Positions 41,101 to 50,600 of a stretch of DNA of 64,000 bases are shown piece by piece (the stretch's first letter is position 1; each line of letters opens with the position of its first letter). The stretch comes from Paraflavitalea soli (GTDB lineage Bacteria; Bacteroidota; Bacteroidia; Chitinophagales; Chitinophagaceae): the NCBI RefSeq assembly GCF_003555545.1, contig NZ_CP032157.1, positions 3,290,546-3,354,545 of the forward strand. The letters run 5' to 3'. The notes below the pieces were generated by a model, which was given only the letters and a program-made list of their open reading frames with translations, searched no databases and was not told the DNA's origin. The position numbers were made by a program, and so were the translations under genes.

Positions 41101-43823
41101 GGGCTGGTACCGGTATTGCCTGGATTGAGATAACCCCGTTTCTTTGCTTCGGCATAGGTTTCCACAGCCTCAAAACGACGATCCCAGACATGGCTTTCTT
41201 TCAGCAGGTCATATTTCTGCAATTTCACATACTCAGGATGCTTGCTCAGTAATGCTTCGGCCCAGGATGCCTTAAATTTTTGCGCAAAAAGAGCAGGGCT
41301 CAATTGACCCGGAGGTACCAGCTTGCCAGCGCCCTCATCATAGACCATATCCAAATTGCCATTCTCATCGCGGTAATCGGTGATCAGGGTATAGGCGGCA
41401 GCGGTATCCGGCATCTCTCCATCCTGGCTATTAAAGAATACGGAATAGATATCTTCCGCATTATCCACATTGGCATATTGCCCTGAGGACGGGATCATAT
41501 CGATCATCATGGCTTTTCTGATCTCACCGGCTTCATTCGGGGGATCACACAACTCGGCACATTCACGCAGGGCATATTGATAAGCCGTTTCGGCCTGGGT
41601 ACGGTACAAGGCAGAGTCGGCACCTACGCCGGACTTATCTTTAAACTCCTGCCAATAGGTGTCCCAGCTACCGAGGTTTAGCTCACAGGTTGCGCAGCTT
41701 GGCTTACATTGCAGCTGGTTCATCACGACTTGCCGTTGTTCTGTAATAAAGTTTTCCAGGCTTTTGACCAGGTTGTTCTTCTTAAATACAGAGTCGCGGT
41801 AGAAATCCATTGCATATTTGCTGATGGATAATTTTTTGGTCACCTCATAACTACCTTCCTGCAACCATTTGGTGAAGGTGACGGCAAATCCGCTGTCTTT
41901 TGAGCAGGTGGTATCTATCTGACTGAGGGAGAAGTTTCGCACCAGGGTGTCGAATGCCTTCCCGCCGAGTTTCTGGTTATTGCAATCGTCGGTAATGGTG
42001 ATCTGCAGATCGTACAGACAATCATAGCAGAAGTTGGATGTGTTGGCGCCCTCCAGTTGCAGGGTTTGCGGGTCGAGCTTGTAAGTAAAAGTATGATTAC
42101 CTGCCATTGGCACCAGCAATCCCTTTTTGCTTTCCAGTAAACTACCGCGTAGTACGGGCGACTTGCGGTCCAACAGATCTTCAGTGCGGGTTACAGGAAT
42201 ATTGGAAGGCAGTTTCGCCAGCTTGATGCTGTCTGGCGGTGTACCAGCCAGGGCCGTAGCGATCGTACGCCCTTTCATATCCAGATAACTTACACTGTAC
42301 TGACCATTGGCATCACGCACCATGTTTTTGGTGTAGTGGGTATAATCGCCCACTTCTGTACCAAACAGGGCATCTAACTCGCGCTGATCGGGTGTACCGT
42401 AATAATATTTGGTTTCATGGCCACTGCCGATCCGGAAATTCTCCCCTACACCACTCTGACGGGCAATCCTGACTGTATTATCCTGCGTATATTCCGTTTC
42501 AATAAACGGATAACCTTTGGCATTCGGAATAAATTTATAGATGCCCGAATCACGCAGCTCATTGGCTGGCGAATAATACCGTGATGCGCCGGATGAGGTA
42601 TCCATGGCAATGCCCTGCATCGTACAATATAGGTCGGGACTGGGCAAGGTATCATAGATACTCTTATCATAAGCCACGCCATTCAATCCTCTATTGAGGT
42701 TTCGGGTATAGCCGATCACCGAACTGAGCGTTGGAGCCGGCAATACCTGGATAGCCGACCGGCCCTGGTAGTCATATAAGGTCTCTCCAACAATTGTCCG
42801 GTTGGTCGTATTATCCTTTGTTACGATTTGACGTTCGCGCAAACTGCCATCGAAATACTTTACTATGGTCTTTCGTTTACCTTCCTCTGCAAAGGATGTC
42901 GTTGCCTGCCAGTTCAGATCCCGCTGGTGCCCATCATAATTGAACCTGCCCAATCCGGCTCCCACATTTGAACTCCAGTATGCCTCTTTCCTGGCTCCCC
43001 CTTTTTCCTGTTGTACTGCGCGCACCCGGTAAAACAAATGGCCTTTGTTATCGTAGAATAAAGGAATACGGTAGCTCGTTCCCCTTATGGTCACCCGTGT
43101 TGCATTGTTCTCAAAAATGCGGGCGACATCCGGCGATTGGGAATTGCCGTACAGTCCATCTGTAAGGGCTACAGCATCAATATATGTCCACTCCAGGTCA
43201 TATTCATCGGCGCCGGTGACCGATTGCCACCAAACTGGCAATTCATCAAGATCGGTATTGGCGGCCAATGCGGAATCATTCACCTGGTTGATCACCTGTG
43301 CTGAACAGGAAAACTGGTATTGTGGGAAGCTTTGTAACTGGTTCACTACTTTCAATGCGCTCCATACGTTCCAGCTAACATTCTTTGTCAACTGCAACAC
43401 TTTTACCTCCACCCGATAAGCATCGTTGAAAAGGTAGGTGCTGCGTGCCTTATAAGCATTGGCGGTATCGTAGTTGATGGTCAGGTCCCGGTCAACGGAG
43501 TCCCGTATGCCATTGGCCCTAGTAAAATAGATACGCAGCCGCGCGGTGGCGGTAAAACTACTGCGCAGATACACGGGAAGGCCTTCATTGATCTCCAGTG
43601 ATACCAGGTTTTGCACTGCATACGGCTTGACCAGGATCGCATCGTAGGCACTGTTGAAGTATTTGGCATCCTCTACCAGGATCGTTGAATCAACCTTCAA
43701 CTGTCCAGTACTGCCGTCCAGGACTTTTAAAACTGGCTGATCTCCGCCCGCCAGCGCGGTAAGGCAGGAGCTGAGGAATAGTAGAATACCGGTTAGCCGT
43801 TTAATAGACAATAGCTTTCTCAT
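32196..43823 (-). CDS. Giant RHS/YD-repeat surface protein with variable lipase-like C-terminal tail (3875 aa)
   Basis: Signal peptide 1-25. Residues 26-1400 are beta-rich with Cys clusters (KPSCATCEL, CDPPNEAGE). About 1410-1560 resembles a laminin-G/lectin fold. About 1640-2030 has propeller-like repeats (TTLDGGLIIAGG, AWLMRTDHKGDVVW). YD/RHS repeats occupy about 2130-2800 (EYRYNTLNQVVAQRTPD, FWYDRLGRL, RYDELGRITEV). The RHS-associated core is split: LYELSNHLGNVLATISDRK and YYPFGMIMPGR (about 2848) are separated by about 670 residues of duplicated carbohydrate-binding-like modules from YRYGFNGKENDNEVKG (about 3530) and GRWLSVDPL..YCANSPISAKDPDG (about 3600). The last 275 residues differ: IIFINGMWGSAFG and TNSMGTAFERG, a lipase-like elbow. 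No T9SS domain is seen. Confidence 0.88.
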   Translation of the reverse strand: MRKLLSIKRLTGILLFLSSCLTALAGGDQPVLKVLDGSTGQLKVDSTILVEDAKYFNSAYDAILVKPYAVQNLVSLEINEGLPVYLRSSFTATARLRIYFTRANGIRDSVDRDLTINYDTANAYKARSTYLFNDAYRVEVKVLQLTKNVSWNVWSALKVVNQLQSFPQYQFSCSAQVINQVNDSALAANTDLDELPVWWQSVTGADEYDLEWTYIDAVALTDGLYGNSQSPDVARIFENNATRVTIRGTSYRIPLFYDNKGHLFYRVRAVQQEKGGARKEAYWSSNVGAGLGRFNYDGHQRDLNWQATTSFAEEGKRKTIVKYFDGSLRERQIVTKDNTTNRTIVGETLYDYQGRSAIQVLPAPTLSSVIGYTRNLNRGLNGVAYDKSIYDTLPSPDLYCTMQGIAMDTSSGASRYYSPANELRDSGIYKFIPNAKGYPFIETEYTQDNTVRIARQSGVGENFRIGSGHETKYYYGTPDQRELDALFGTEVGDYTHYTKNMVRDANGQYSVSYLDMKGRTIATALAGTPPDSIKLAKLPSNIPVTRTEDLLDRKSPVLRGSLLESKKGLLVPMAGNHTFTYKLDPQTLQLEGANTSNFCYDCLYDLQITITDDCNNQKLGGKAFDTLVRNFSLSQIDTTCSKDSGFAVTFTKWLQEGSYEVTKKLSISKYAMDFYRDSVFKKNNLVKSLENFITEQRQVVMNQLQCKPSCATCELNLGSWDTYWQEFKDKSGVGADSALYRTQAETAYQYALRECAELCDPPNEAGEIRKAMMIDMIPSSGQYANVDNAEDIYSVFFNSQDGEMPDTAAAYTLITDYRDENGNLDMVYDEGAGKLVPPGQLSPALFAQKFKASWAEALLSKHPEYVKLQKYDLLKESHVWDRRFEAVETYAEAKKRGYLNPGNTGTSPYNLFSGTVGSIEVDPLFSLRNDTFKARLLDSLVKYRKKDGVFVSMWGVASAAAMCDGTVGCYNIYLNNNYAFLPDSMCVGELNMAWLSFRQMYLDVKRNLVNQWIKANCNNCITTATIMQSGHQPHFSDAWESLALNDVDLPSDAAGAAAWQQKNENALAEYYDGNCRAYATQWLEQLLKCTLYNRDTLEQVIIPKLIDVCKEGADANHQLGSSSVKPSSTSQFRSFEEVMNWFNTSRGIVDLGNCNPFGIVAPMPYDRQVMYSNKPLLNKPDTCECSNISRIYTKYQPVAALFPSFSAYLKTVHKTNISDSVVNILLSMCGVVGSSSDCRFAEAPISLPPLFQCYAGDVCVSCDQFRQVDAAFRSRYPNLLPAAEFSPNDSVQIKANQLYEQFLNYKLGFTKTVFDYLNFSQECHATITTNNTPKHDLERFYDYYRAYRKSLTNEYVNSYTQLWRETWRIGSYLSDQVFATVELARFIDTPGVIRLKPFNGGDKLGMEIYYQSQRDFCFDGEFSGEIRIKAENDYSNPGDISIYPEMIEGDSWNYPFSVTIQPGSGYSYFVRGQQTVVVSDARVNTHFFDTWKNIRYTVTSQKYRVYYNDTLLFEVARPSGHLQYAKLDRFKLHFDYLKSVEMDWFKLYDKNNQLVFNEQFNTTLERARPDTNALCPLPDCKTLFRDYFNYYYFGDESWGYATFDEINEDEYIAKTGRPIEVCDGELCYKGPAYITGYPMTENVKTSVVSSMTTTLDGGLIIAGGVADTATSATTTQSAWLMRTDHKGDVVWKSNYRDSINIIKKVITAMDNSFIAIASSRHQGANKTTILKVPEDGQSWLARQIEGVSAVDIVELVNGEYAALVKTSTGCREGFGVYYFSQWPLTYVNHIFVTTKACPDINPPAGTVWDDVTVSAITEEEDSLLIFGTKSTSNIPGESGFSGCIYKIPKRQLFNPSNPATGAYFPKVYKIGNGTRFLSATTNTTGSVVNAMFTDPSTGKEYPCIIELDNQQQVIKVLKPVFQDGALVNQVVTPVKRGGFAVAWQDTLSGDKHLLKYNNGIQWQRRFGMTDSSSLIGIGIDLDREFSIVSANPQADANKNDVWVIHTDSMGLVSCDSRNSEISFENIAHRRVTDVAALYSQINAATNVTKSVTQGWSATQHLCSDNTCATGSLTLCGRAEPVLQPAMLEEITNCSDSTFFILSSAKELYKAYTDSVMGNFDSNYRAKCLDAYKYESFSVRHTVSEYHYTLYYYDQAGNLAKTVPPAGVRANYDSLWLNSIETARLAGNIKVPAHVLATEYRYNTLNQVVAQRTPDAGGSEFWYDRLGRLALSRNSRQKGMSTTGSRFFSYTRYDELGRITEVGQIRDTSGSVISDTLTRNETILRGWLDNLVKYRGQVTQTVYDTAYIGFGAGDQRLVVQQQNLRNRVSYTTYADSPGVTAAFNQGTFYSYDLHGNVDTLLQDYGQAGTTPNMMNKNGNRWKKMVYEYDLISGKVNSVHYQPGWADQWSHRYTYDASNRLISTETSTNAVIWDKEAQYEYYLHGPLARTTIGAQQVQGLDYAYTLQGWLKGVNSVGMKPNLDMGKDGSIGGLRQYTARDVFGFGLNYFGGDYFPISSLVSPFPGYMAYLPDSAYRPLFNGNISSMAESLDSAHIPGLAFGSTLLYNYKYDQLNRVKQLDTYKGYNGSTNSWSALKMLEQYKERVSYDANGNILQYKRTGNLNGPNALMDDLQYSYYANSNKLKQIIDNAQAGTYSSDIDNQADPENYKYDSTGNLVKDSAEGIREIKWTVYGKIREIIRNPGAANKVSRIVYAYDAQGNRIGKMTERQGTTKKEYTWYVRDAQGNTLAVYTDSTSSADLAQLAPSLTERSIYGSSRLGVYTAVQPVDNGPADTRQSDTAIDRRGLKLYELSNHLGNVLATISDRKQGIITASGDTVASYYYADVRSAQSYYPFGMIMPGRNATTTDCKEELQNNVVELVTNDLNSGVTINGTDIYQNGVRWAPLNTATISYTNNAIRVDNGGGSSDGVVAYLPGSAVEANTTYVIEFDITDKSSGITYFGCQAHTPTNDVYRVTTQKFGTGHHAILFTSPEALPNYIRLRITSNSIAVGSYFVVDNVKIRKFKAVDETTEVATDFDHSTISGGVISGDGMIWKPLNNTITSLGLIGENDKKIRVTCSNTDQAYLKTEIKLAGGNNYLMRVNVAQDALDKRLGLRIYSKTGSTWTQNESQGVFFVGAGDFALNFAQPAGADSARIEFIRSNNGNTYDGYNTPYVIDNFNISRLDTLSLRPVMVCGGCREQEVSLVETKVESNLDSGVTTLSNNRYLHKGLTWQQQANGIVSLVNGTFRVENSGTSSSDGMLVVVPSSMIEPFTTYQMECDILEQSPGITEYNIQVLSQTNDGYRVSIIQSGTGHRSIVFTTGATVGTYVAFRISARPATAGLSFLVDNFSLKKYTTVNQVLVHATDFNSAEVSGTNIVENEHIWKPTDGSGTSLTLIGSTDKKIQVNATNLTNCKLSTDLPVEGNKRYLLKFSASQPNAEKYIFIQLWARTGVGPWTITDQRGFFYIGSGDFQLNFTAPSGADELRVEWVRANSGTPTVAQDWPYTIDNFSLHRVDLVTSVKTMVCDSTGGEQKGLYRYGFNGKENDNEVKGLGNQSDFGARMYDARIGRWLSVDPLQRKYTDLSPYQYCANSPISAKDPDGRLIIFINGMWGSAFGIDEPKEKYWGSSWVSAVQRQIEGAGSKTPRFYDGSMGGVSSIVQKPFQDKTSNTKENRILAGEKAGYADAAAIIGGLDKGETIKIITNSMGTAFERGFTKGILKYQTEENERRTTLNAYIDKLLAPVQEELTSLTEMKAFTNFMTDETKKKLDKDISAINTKINDLVARKKEILNVKIEMVIDLSSHEIDYPDPNAAKSYFMKAAKLNNWEKVFVEERPIGAPAQQIGLNSDGTTQMRCHYGPCAPPSAMPESSTKPKEK
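33240..35240 (-). repeat. Tandem duplication of a roughly 1-kb module inside the RHS gene
   Basis: Two copies (about 34235-35240 and 33240-34220), each about 310-330 codons, aligning at protein level: DLNSGVTINGTDIYQNGVRW with NLDSGVTTLSNNRYLHKGLTW; GTGHHAILFT with GTGHRSIVFT; VDNVKIRKF with VDNFSLKKY; IWKPLNNTITSLGLIGENDKKI with HIWKPTDGSGTSLTLIGSTDKKI; YVIDNFNISR with YTIDNFSLHR. Each copy holds two jelly-roll-like (CBM4_9-like) halves. The copies are diverged, so the duplication is old. Confidence 0.8.
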
Positions 43824-43858
43824 AGATAGTTCATCTAATGTGTGGTGAACCAGGGTGG

Positions 43859-44623
43859 TTAAAGCCCCTGGCTGCCTAAGAATATTTTATAATTGCTGTA
43901 CTGTGCTGATGGTTGATAGGCTGTACCCTGCCTGTTGAAATACCTGTCGCTCCTGAAGATATTTTCATCTACACCTCCTTTCTGATAAGCAGTATACAGG
44001 GTCTCTACAATAGCGTAGGTATCCTTATCGTCTACCTGGCTCCGCACGGAGGCATCATACAATTGCCCGGCTTTCATCACAGTCACCATTTTGCCGATAA
44101 GTCCTGTTTCCTTACTAATGAACCACGACAGGCTCTTGTAGGTGGGATGCCCGGTAAAATCGACCTGAACAATTTGTTCGGCATTAGTTTCCCAGATGGT
44201 GGAATGGATGCCCTGGCCATTCCGGATCAGGCTATCGAAGGCGTGCAAAGCCTGCGGCCCCATTGCCTGCATAGCCATTGAAGCTGCCATGTCCTTATTG
44301 GGCCTGGCGAGGTAGATCAACTTATCCTCCTTGAAGATCATGATCTGGTAATCTGCATTTAGCACACATTCTGTTTGGGCCATACTGTACCAATATTGCT
44401 GGCCACTGATGATTACCCGTCCTTCCATCGAGTCGAGGTACACCCCCGGTCTATCGGCTGCTGCATAGCGGTAGTTAACTGCAAAACTTAACTGTGGCAG
44501 CTGCCTGTAGGTCGATACCAGTTGCCCGATGGCCCTGATCGCCGCTTCTTTGGCATCTTCCCGGGATTGGGCTATCGAAAGGGTGGGTACCAACAGGATA
44601 AATAATATTATTTTCTTCATCAC
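43859..44623 (-). CDS. Secreted protein of unknown function (254 aa), possibly LolA-like fold
   Basis: Signal peptide MMKKIILFILLVPTLSIAQ. The body is consistent with a half-barrel of antiparallel strands: LSFAVNYRYAAADRPGVYLDSMEGRVIISGQQYWYSMAQTECVLNADYQIMIFKEDKLIYLARP, reminiscent of LolA/outer-membrane-lipoprotein-sorting proteins, but no firm family assignment is possible. It sits between the two giant genes (9 bp after the 2566-aa gene and 35 bp before the 3875-aa gene in transcription order), so it is certainly part of the locus. A role as periplasmic chaperone or carrier for the giant proteins is inference. Confidence 0.65.
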   Translation of the reverse strand: MMKKIILFILLVPTLSIAQSREDAKEAAIRAIGQLVSTYRQLPQLSFAVNYRYAAADRPGVYLDSMEGRVIISGQQYWYSMAQTECVLNADYQIMIFKEDKLIYLARPNKDMAASMAMQAMGPQALHAFDSLIRNGQGIHSTIWETNAEQIVQVDFTGHPTYKSLSWFISKETGLIGKMVTVMKAGQLYDASVRSQVDDKDTYAIVETLYTAYQKGGVDENIFRSDRYFNRQGTAYQPSAQYSNYKIFLGSQGL

Positions 44624-44632
44624 GGGTTCAGT

Positions 44633-47600
44633 TTAGGGTTTTAACAAAGCGCTCCTGGTTTCCTGGATCGTTTTAATTCCACGCACCGTTTCTTTTTTAG
44701 TCCTGATCAATGTACCCTCATCATCATACTCATAGAACGCAGCATAATTGTTCTCATCCAGCTCTGCCATCAGGCGCAGATTCACGGGATGGTATACAAA
44801 GGACTTCATATTGGCATTGAAAGGATGGATGCGCAAGTCGTCGAAAAAAACATCTGTGGATGCGGTGGCCTGCAGGCTTACACTCAACAAGCTTACATCT
44901 GCCGGGATGGTGAATACGCCTTCGTAGCGTTGCCATCCTTCGATGATATTGCCGCTGGGTTTAAACTCTATCGAGCTGCTGCTTTCACCGAACACTACCA
45001 GGATGCGGTTATTTATATAAGAAATACCTGTACACTCCTGTGCTTCCTTTACCCAGGCACTGATGACCATCCTGCGGCCAGGTACCGGCGTAAATACAGG
45101 CAACAATACCTGTTCGGAGGTTTTGATCTTATCCAGCGCCGTTGAAGAACAAACCGGTTTAGTACCGATGCTTAGTTTTGGCACTGCCGTGTCGGCCGAA
45201 GCAGGGGCCAGTTTGAAGCCTACACCTACCGAATTACCTGCTGGTATGTGCAAGCTGCTCTTACCACTATGCTTTTGCAGGGTATCGATATAATTCTTAT
45301 AGACCGAGAAGTCGAAGTGCCGGCCAATGGGACAGGCGGTATCACAGGTTTGTGTTACGAAACCATAATCTTCGAAACCTTCAAATGCTGCTTCTCTGAA
45401 ACGGCTGTTCTGAACCACGGATACAGGCAGTGTTTGGTTGTAACCATACTGTCCGGAATTATAACGTCCTAATGGATCTTTGTTTTCCAGTTCAGACCCT
45501 TTACGACTGAACAAGGTGCCTTCTTCATTCCATACCCAATGGGCTGTATCGTACTGTGGCCTAAGTATTCCGGAAGCAAATTGCCAGAAGGAGGTGAACT
45601 CATTATAGATGCCATCTTTGCGGATGTTGGTAGCCACGGCAGGCTTGCTCTGTGCCCTTTGTCCATAATAGGTATAGGCCCTGTGTCCGCGCCAGTTGCC
45701 AAGTATGCCGGTCACATACGGATTGATGGCGGTATCCTTTACCATACTGTAGCAGGTTTCGGTGATCGAAGTATCCATGGGAAGCGGTATGGTTTGGCGG
45801 CATACAAATTGTGAAGCTTCCCCGGTTGCCAGTGAATAGCCGAGCGGACAACTATAGGAAACAGGGAAGGTACTATCGACAACATCTTTTGTTGAAAAGA
45901 TGAGGCTCAGATCGGCATAAGATTTTGCTGCAATTAACTCGCCTTCACTATTATCATATACCTCCAATCCAAACCCTGTGATGGTTCCCTGGGCATCGCG
46001 GCCCTCAATCTTAATTGTATGGTACCCTTTCTTAAAGCTACGGGGGAACACGTGCCATATCTGAAAGTTCTCCAATTCGGTATTGAAGACGTTATCCTGG
46101 TGAAACAATGAGTCATCAATGGTTAGCTTAATAAAATTGTCTGCCGCAAATCCCAGGTAATACAATCCATCATGTGGGAAATAGACAGGTGCTGTAAAAC
46201 CAAACCATCCATTGGGGGGTATCTGTTCCGGATTGCATGACCACACCACCGTACGATTAAGCGGTCCTAATGAGTCCTGGATAGCCATAGCCTGGACTGC
46301 CATTGCTTTCATGGCCGTGCGCCTGGTCGTACTATCTGTGGCCGTCGCCATCTTTAAGGCGGTATTAACCGGAGCACCCGGAGATGCTAAGGGAGGTGGT
46401 GTCTGGCAATATCCGCTCCAATTTGTACTGATATAGTTGATCCAGAAACTGTCCGTTGGGTTTATGCGTGACCTAATGTAGGGAGTATTATTTTGACCGT
46501 ACAATTGATAAATATAAGTTCCACAAGTTGAGTAGCGGGCGTTGCCTGGTGCTTTGCAAACAGTGTAGGTCTGGCCTATCTGAACTGCCGTATCCTTGAT
46601 ACATCCTCCCTGCTCTTCCGAATAGCTATATCCCTGAGGGCATGATCCCGGTGTGATCAATCTTGTTCGCTTCAATATATTCCTGTCCTCTGTTTTCCAG
46701 AGTTGCTTTTGTTCCGCAGCAGTTGCCGCAATTACTTCCGAAGCGGTGTTTATCCGTAATTCATAATCACCCGATGCATTTCGGACGATCGGCGGTTTCA
46801 GCGTTGTGACTGCGCCCACCGAACCAGCCATATTCCGGCGGCCCGACCGGATGATCTTCAACCGGATGTCGAACCCATTATAAGGCTTCCCTTCGCGATC
46901 AATAAAATAGAGGGATCGTGCGCCTCCATTGGCCACACTACTATCGAACGACCATATCTTATTGTAAGTGGGGAAGGTTGAAAATTCGTCATTGCAATTA
47001 GCGCCCCCGGTCTTTTGCTTGCCCGCCACCAAAATTTCATCGCCGCTACTGAACAAGCTGTCAAGACGGGCGTTGCCATTCTCTATCTTTCCTTCCCGGA
47101 TGGTAATGCCATTCAATACCACGTCGATATTCTTATAAGCCATACCCGTACCGTCATAGGCCCAATGCGATGGCCAGTTGAAAGTGTATACGGGGTCATT
47201 GTATTCGTTCTGGGTACGGTTAAGCAAAGCTTCTCCGGTCTCGCTGTCGTACAGGACATCTTTGGTAGATATTTTACTGCCTTTGTTGATCTGGATCACA
47301 CTATCCAGGATACCATATCGCTGGATGACCTTCGTTGTGGCAACCGACCGGTATATATTCTCCTCACGTTGCGCCAGGTTCAGGAAGGAAGGAATCAGGA
47401 AGAACGGAGGCAGGAAGGGAACTGAGAACATTTCCGTATTCAGGTTCACATTATAGCCATTGGTAATGGAATACTGCTCCCGCATATCCACCATCAACTC
47501 CACATCTTTACCGATCACGGCATTTGAATCGATCTCTCCATTGGCGTTTATTACCATGGCCTTATTGCTCAGGCGCTTGTGCTCGGCTTTCGGATCTTCC

Positions 47601-50600
47601 ACGCGGTAAATTTGCTCGTTGTAGCTCAACGGGTTTTCCGGATCTGTTTCTGCAAACACGGCTTTTGAGCGCATCTTACCGTGCATGTCATTCAGCTCTA
47701 CCTTGAAACCCTGGGACAGTGAAATATAATGTTTGGCATTTACGCGCAGCAGGTTGGCAAGCGCCGGCTTGTATCTCTTCTTGGTTTCATTGTCGATCAG
47801 CGTGCGATCGGTATAGGTCGGGAAGTCATAGGCCGTATAAAACCTCGTATCTTCATAACCATTGGCCGATTTCTTATTCTTATGATGGATGGTACGCACC
47901 CGTACGCGGCTGTAACCTATGCCCGGAGATGGAAAGAAGGTCTCTCCCAGGGGTTCTTCGGTGTAACCCAGGGTCACGGGGCCTAGTGCACTTACCTTTT
48001 CAACGTATTCGATCGGTTCCCGGAATGGATTTTCCTCACCCCCCAGGGCCGGCTCGTAAACCGCCACGCCACTACTGATGGTCACTTTCTTTCCGTTCAC
48101 TTCTTTTTGATCGGTATAACTATACTCTTGTCCATATACTGCTGCACGCTGATTGGTCATCTTATCCCAGTTGTCATAGGTAAGTATGCGCTTCACCCGG
48201 TGCCCGCCGCCATACTTTTTACCCAGGGGATCATTCAACCTGACGAAACTGCGCAAGGTATCGATCTTAGTAGCCCAACGACGGTTACGTGCCTGTGCAT
48301 CGAAGGAACTGAACGCGCCCACGATATTGGTAGCCATCGATAAGAGCATCTTCACCGCCTCGGCCATGTCGAGGTCCGAACCCGTTTCGGATCCCGGATA
48401 TGCTTTCGAAGGCAGGTTGAGCCGCAGGAACTGGATGGCGGCCTTCGCCAGCGGACTGTAACTGCCATCTCCATCACCTTTCAGGGAAATGCCGGCCAAC
48501 TTGACCCATATTACATTGTTATTCACTTTGCCAAATCCACCAGTGACAGCCAGGTCTGCATAACAGCTCACGGTTTCATAACCCGAGCCATAATTGTCGC
48601 CCGGCATCTCAACGTTTAGTTTAAAATATAATTTGTTTACACCATACAGGTATTTGAAATAAGCATCCGCTGCGTCGGTTACTGGTGTTGGTACGCGTAT
48701 GTATACATATAGCTGATCGCTGCTGCGTGTATGTAACAGGTTGCCAGGTTGCGCCGGCATGGTGGAAGAATTGCCCAGACCAATGATCCGGAATAACTGC
48801 ATAGCTTTCCGGTTCTGCACATAAGCATAATCATCGCTTTCATAATCCACTTTTAGCGAGCCGCCGGAAGGAAGTTTGACAGAGTCAAGCGCCCAGGCAG
48901 CAGCATTACGCGCAGCCTTTATACTGTCTTGCAGTGCGTATGGATAATCCATATTGGAGATCACATTGCCGGCAGTGGAACCGGGGTTCTCCAGCGGGTC
49001 TTTGAAATTGCCCCAACGATCGTACGACTTACCGTTATACGAAGGGTTCTTCGAATTGTAATGGAAGACATAAGGATTTTCCTTGCCCTTCTTATTGCCA
49101 TTGTAAGTAAAATAAACGCTGTCGAGTGTAAGTTTTCCTGTGCCGGGTCCGTATACACCCGGGCACAGCTCATAGGTATACCTGAAATGAACTGTTTTGA
49201 TCGGACGGGCAGCCGTTCCCTTGCGGGCGAAATCGGCCTTGCTGTACAGATTAATTTCTTTCAGGCGTTTGGAGTAGCCATTGTTGATCCGCGTGCCCTG
49301 CTCATTATTGGCAGGCAGATCACTACGGCCCTCCACGGTGAATGTGGCGACCATGGTCTTGGATTCAATAGAATGCAGGTACCACAACTCTTTTTCACCG
49401 TACACATAATTGCCCTTATCATCGCGGTGATCGGTCTTCAATCCTTCCGAATAAGATACGCTATCCGCAACACCCGGCGCACGCCACTGGAAAGGGTTCG
49501 TGATCCCTGCTATCTTACTGTAATTGAATTTTACGGCATCACCGATGTCATCCTCTGTAATTCCGTTGCCGGTAACATCTGAGTAATCGGGCGACAGGAT
49601 TGCAGTGAGCAGGAATGAGTGTGCATAGGCAGGCACTTCTTCGCTGTTGTAATACCAGTCCTTCCCATTGGTATTGTTACGCGTGTTGTCATAGCCATGG
49701 TTATAGCCTGCAAGGCCGGTCTCTTTATTACCACGGTGCTGCTCGCCATTTACTGAAAAAGTAACTTCTTTCTGTTTGAGGTTATAGACGGGGATGCCAT
49801 AGATGTACCGGCGTCCGTCATTATTCAATACATCGATCTCTGAGAGGTGATTTTCCTTGCGGAACCTGTTGACCCGCTTTTCCCTTACGAGGAAATCATT
49901 GATGGTATAGGTATCGATGGTGGCAGGGGTATATAGAAAGGTATCAGGAATAATATGTTCTGTTCTTCCGGGATACGACCACCTCAACCTGGCAGAGGCC
50001 TTGCCTTTTCTTTCAAAATACTCCACCTTGATGGAGTAGAATTCGCCTTCAATGAGATTCAGGTGCACGCTGTCCTTGTGTGCAGCATGGTCGCGCCAGT
50101 CGTTGATCCATAAGGAATCATTCACCCAAAGACGTATCCCATCGTCCGATTCTGTAATGAAGGTATACTTCCCGGTGGCGGGGGCTTTCACCCTACCCAA
50201 CCAACGGATGGAAAAATAGTTATCGGGAAATCCATTTGTAAAGGGGGGAGAAACAGGTATATTGGGTGCTCCTTTGCCCCAATCCACATTGATCGTTTTA
50301 TCTACCCGTGTATAACCTGCGCCGGTCAGATCGGTCGTCCGGTAATAGGACGCAGCAAGGCCGGTTCCCTTTCCAGTTTCCACATCTACCATTACGTCTG
50401 TACACAAACCGGCACTGAACTTATTCGGGGTATAACTTTCTATATACCTGGATAAGGCGGCATGTTGGGCTTCTTTTGCCGATAGATAAGAGATCACCTG
50501 TGTACGTTTATCACGCGCGATCCGCACGGCATTGTCGCGCGTAAGCGGGTTGCTTCCTACGTACTGCTTGTTGCGATAGCGCCGCAGGTAATTGGTGGCC

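Noticed and set aside
48929-49582. Plus-strand ORF of 217 aa inside the 2566-aa gene
   Set aside because: Antisense shadow of a well supported coding region without recognisable domains.
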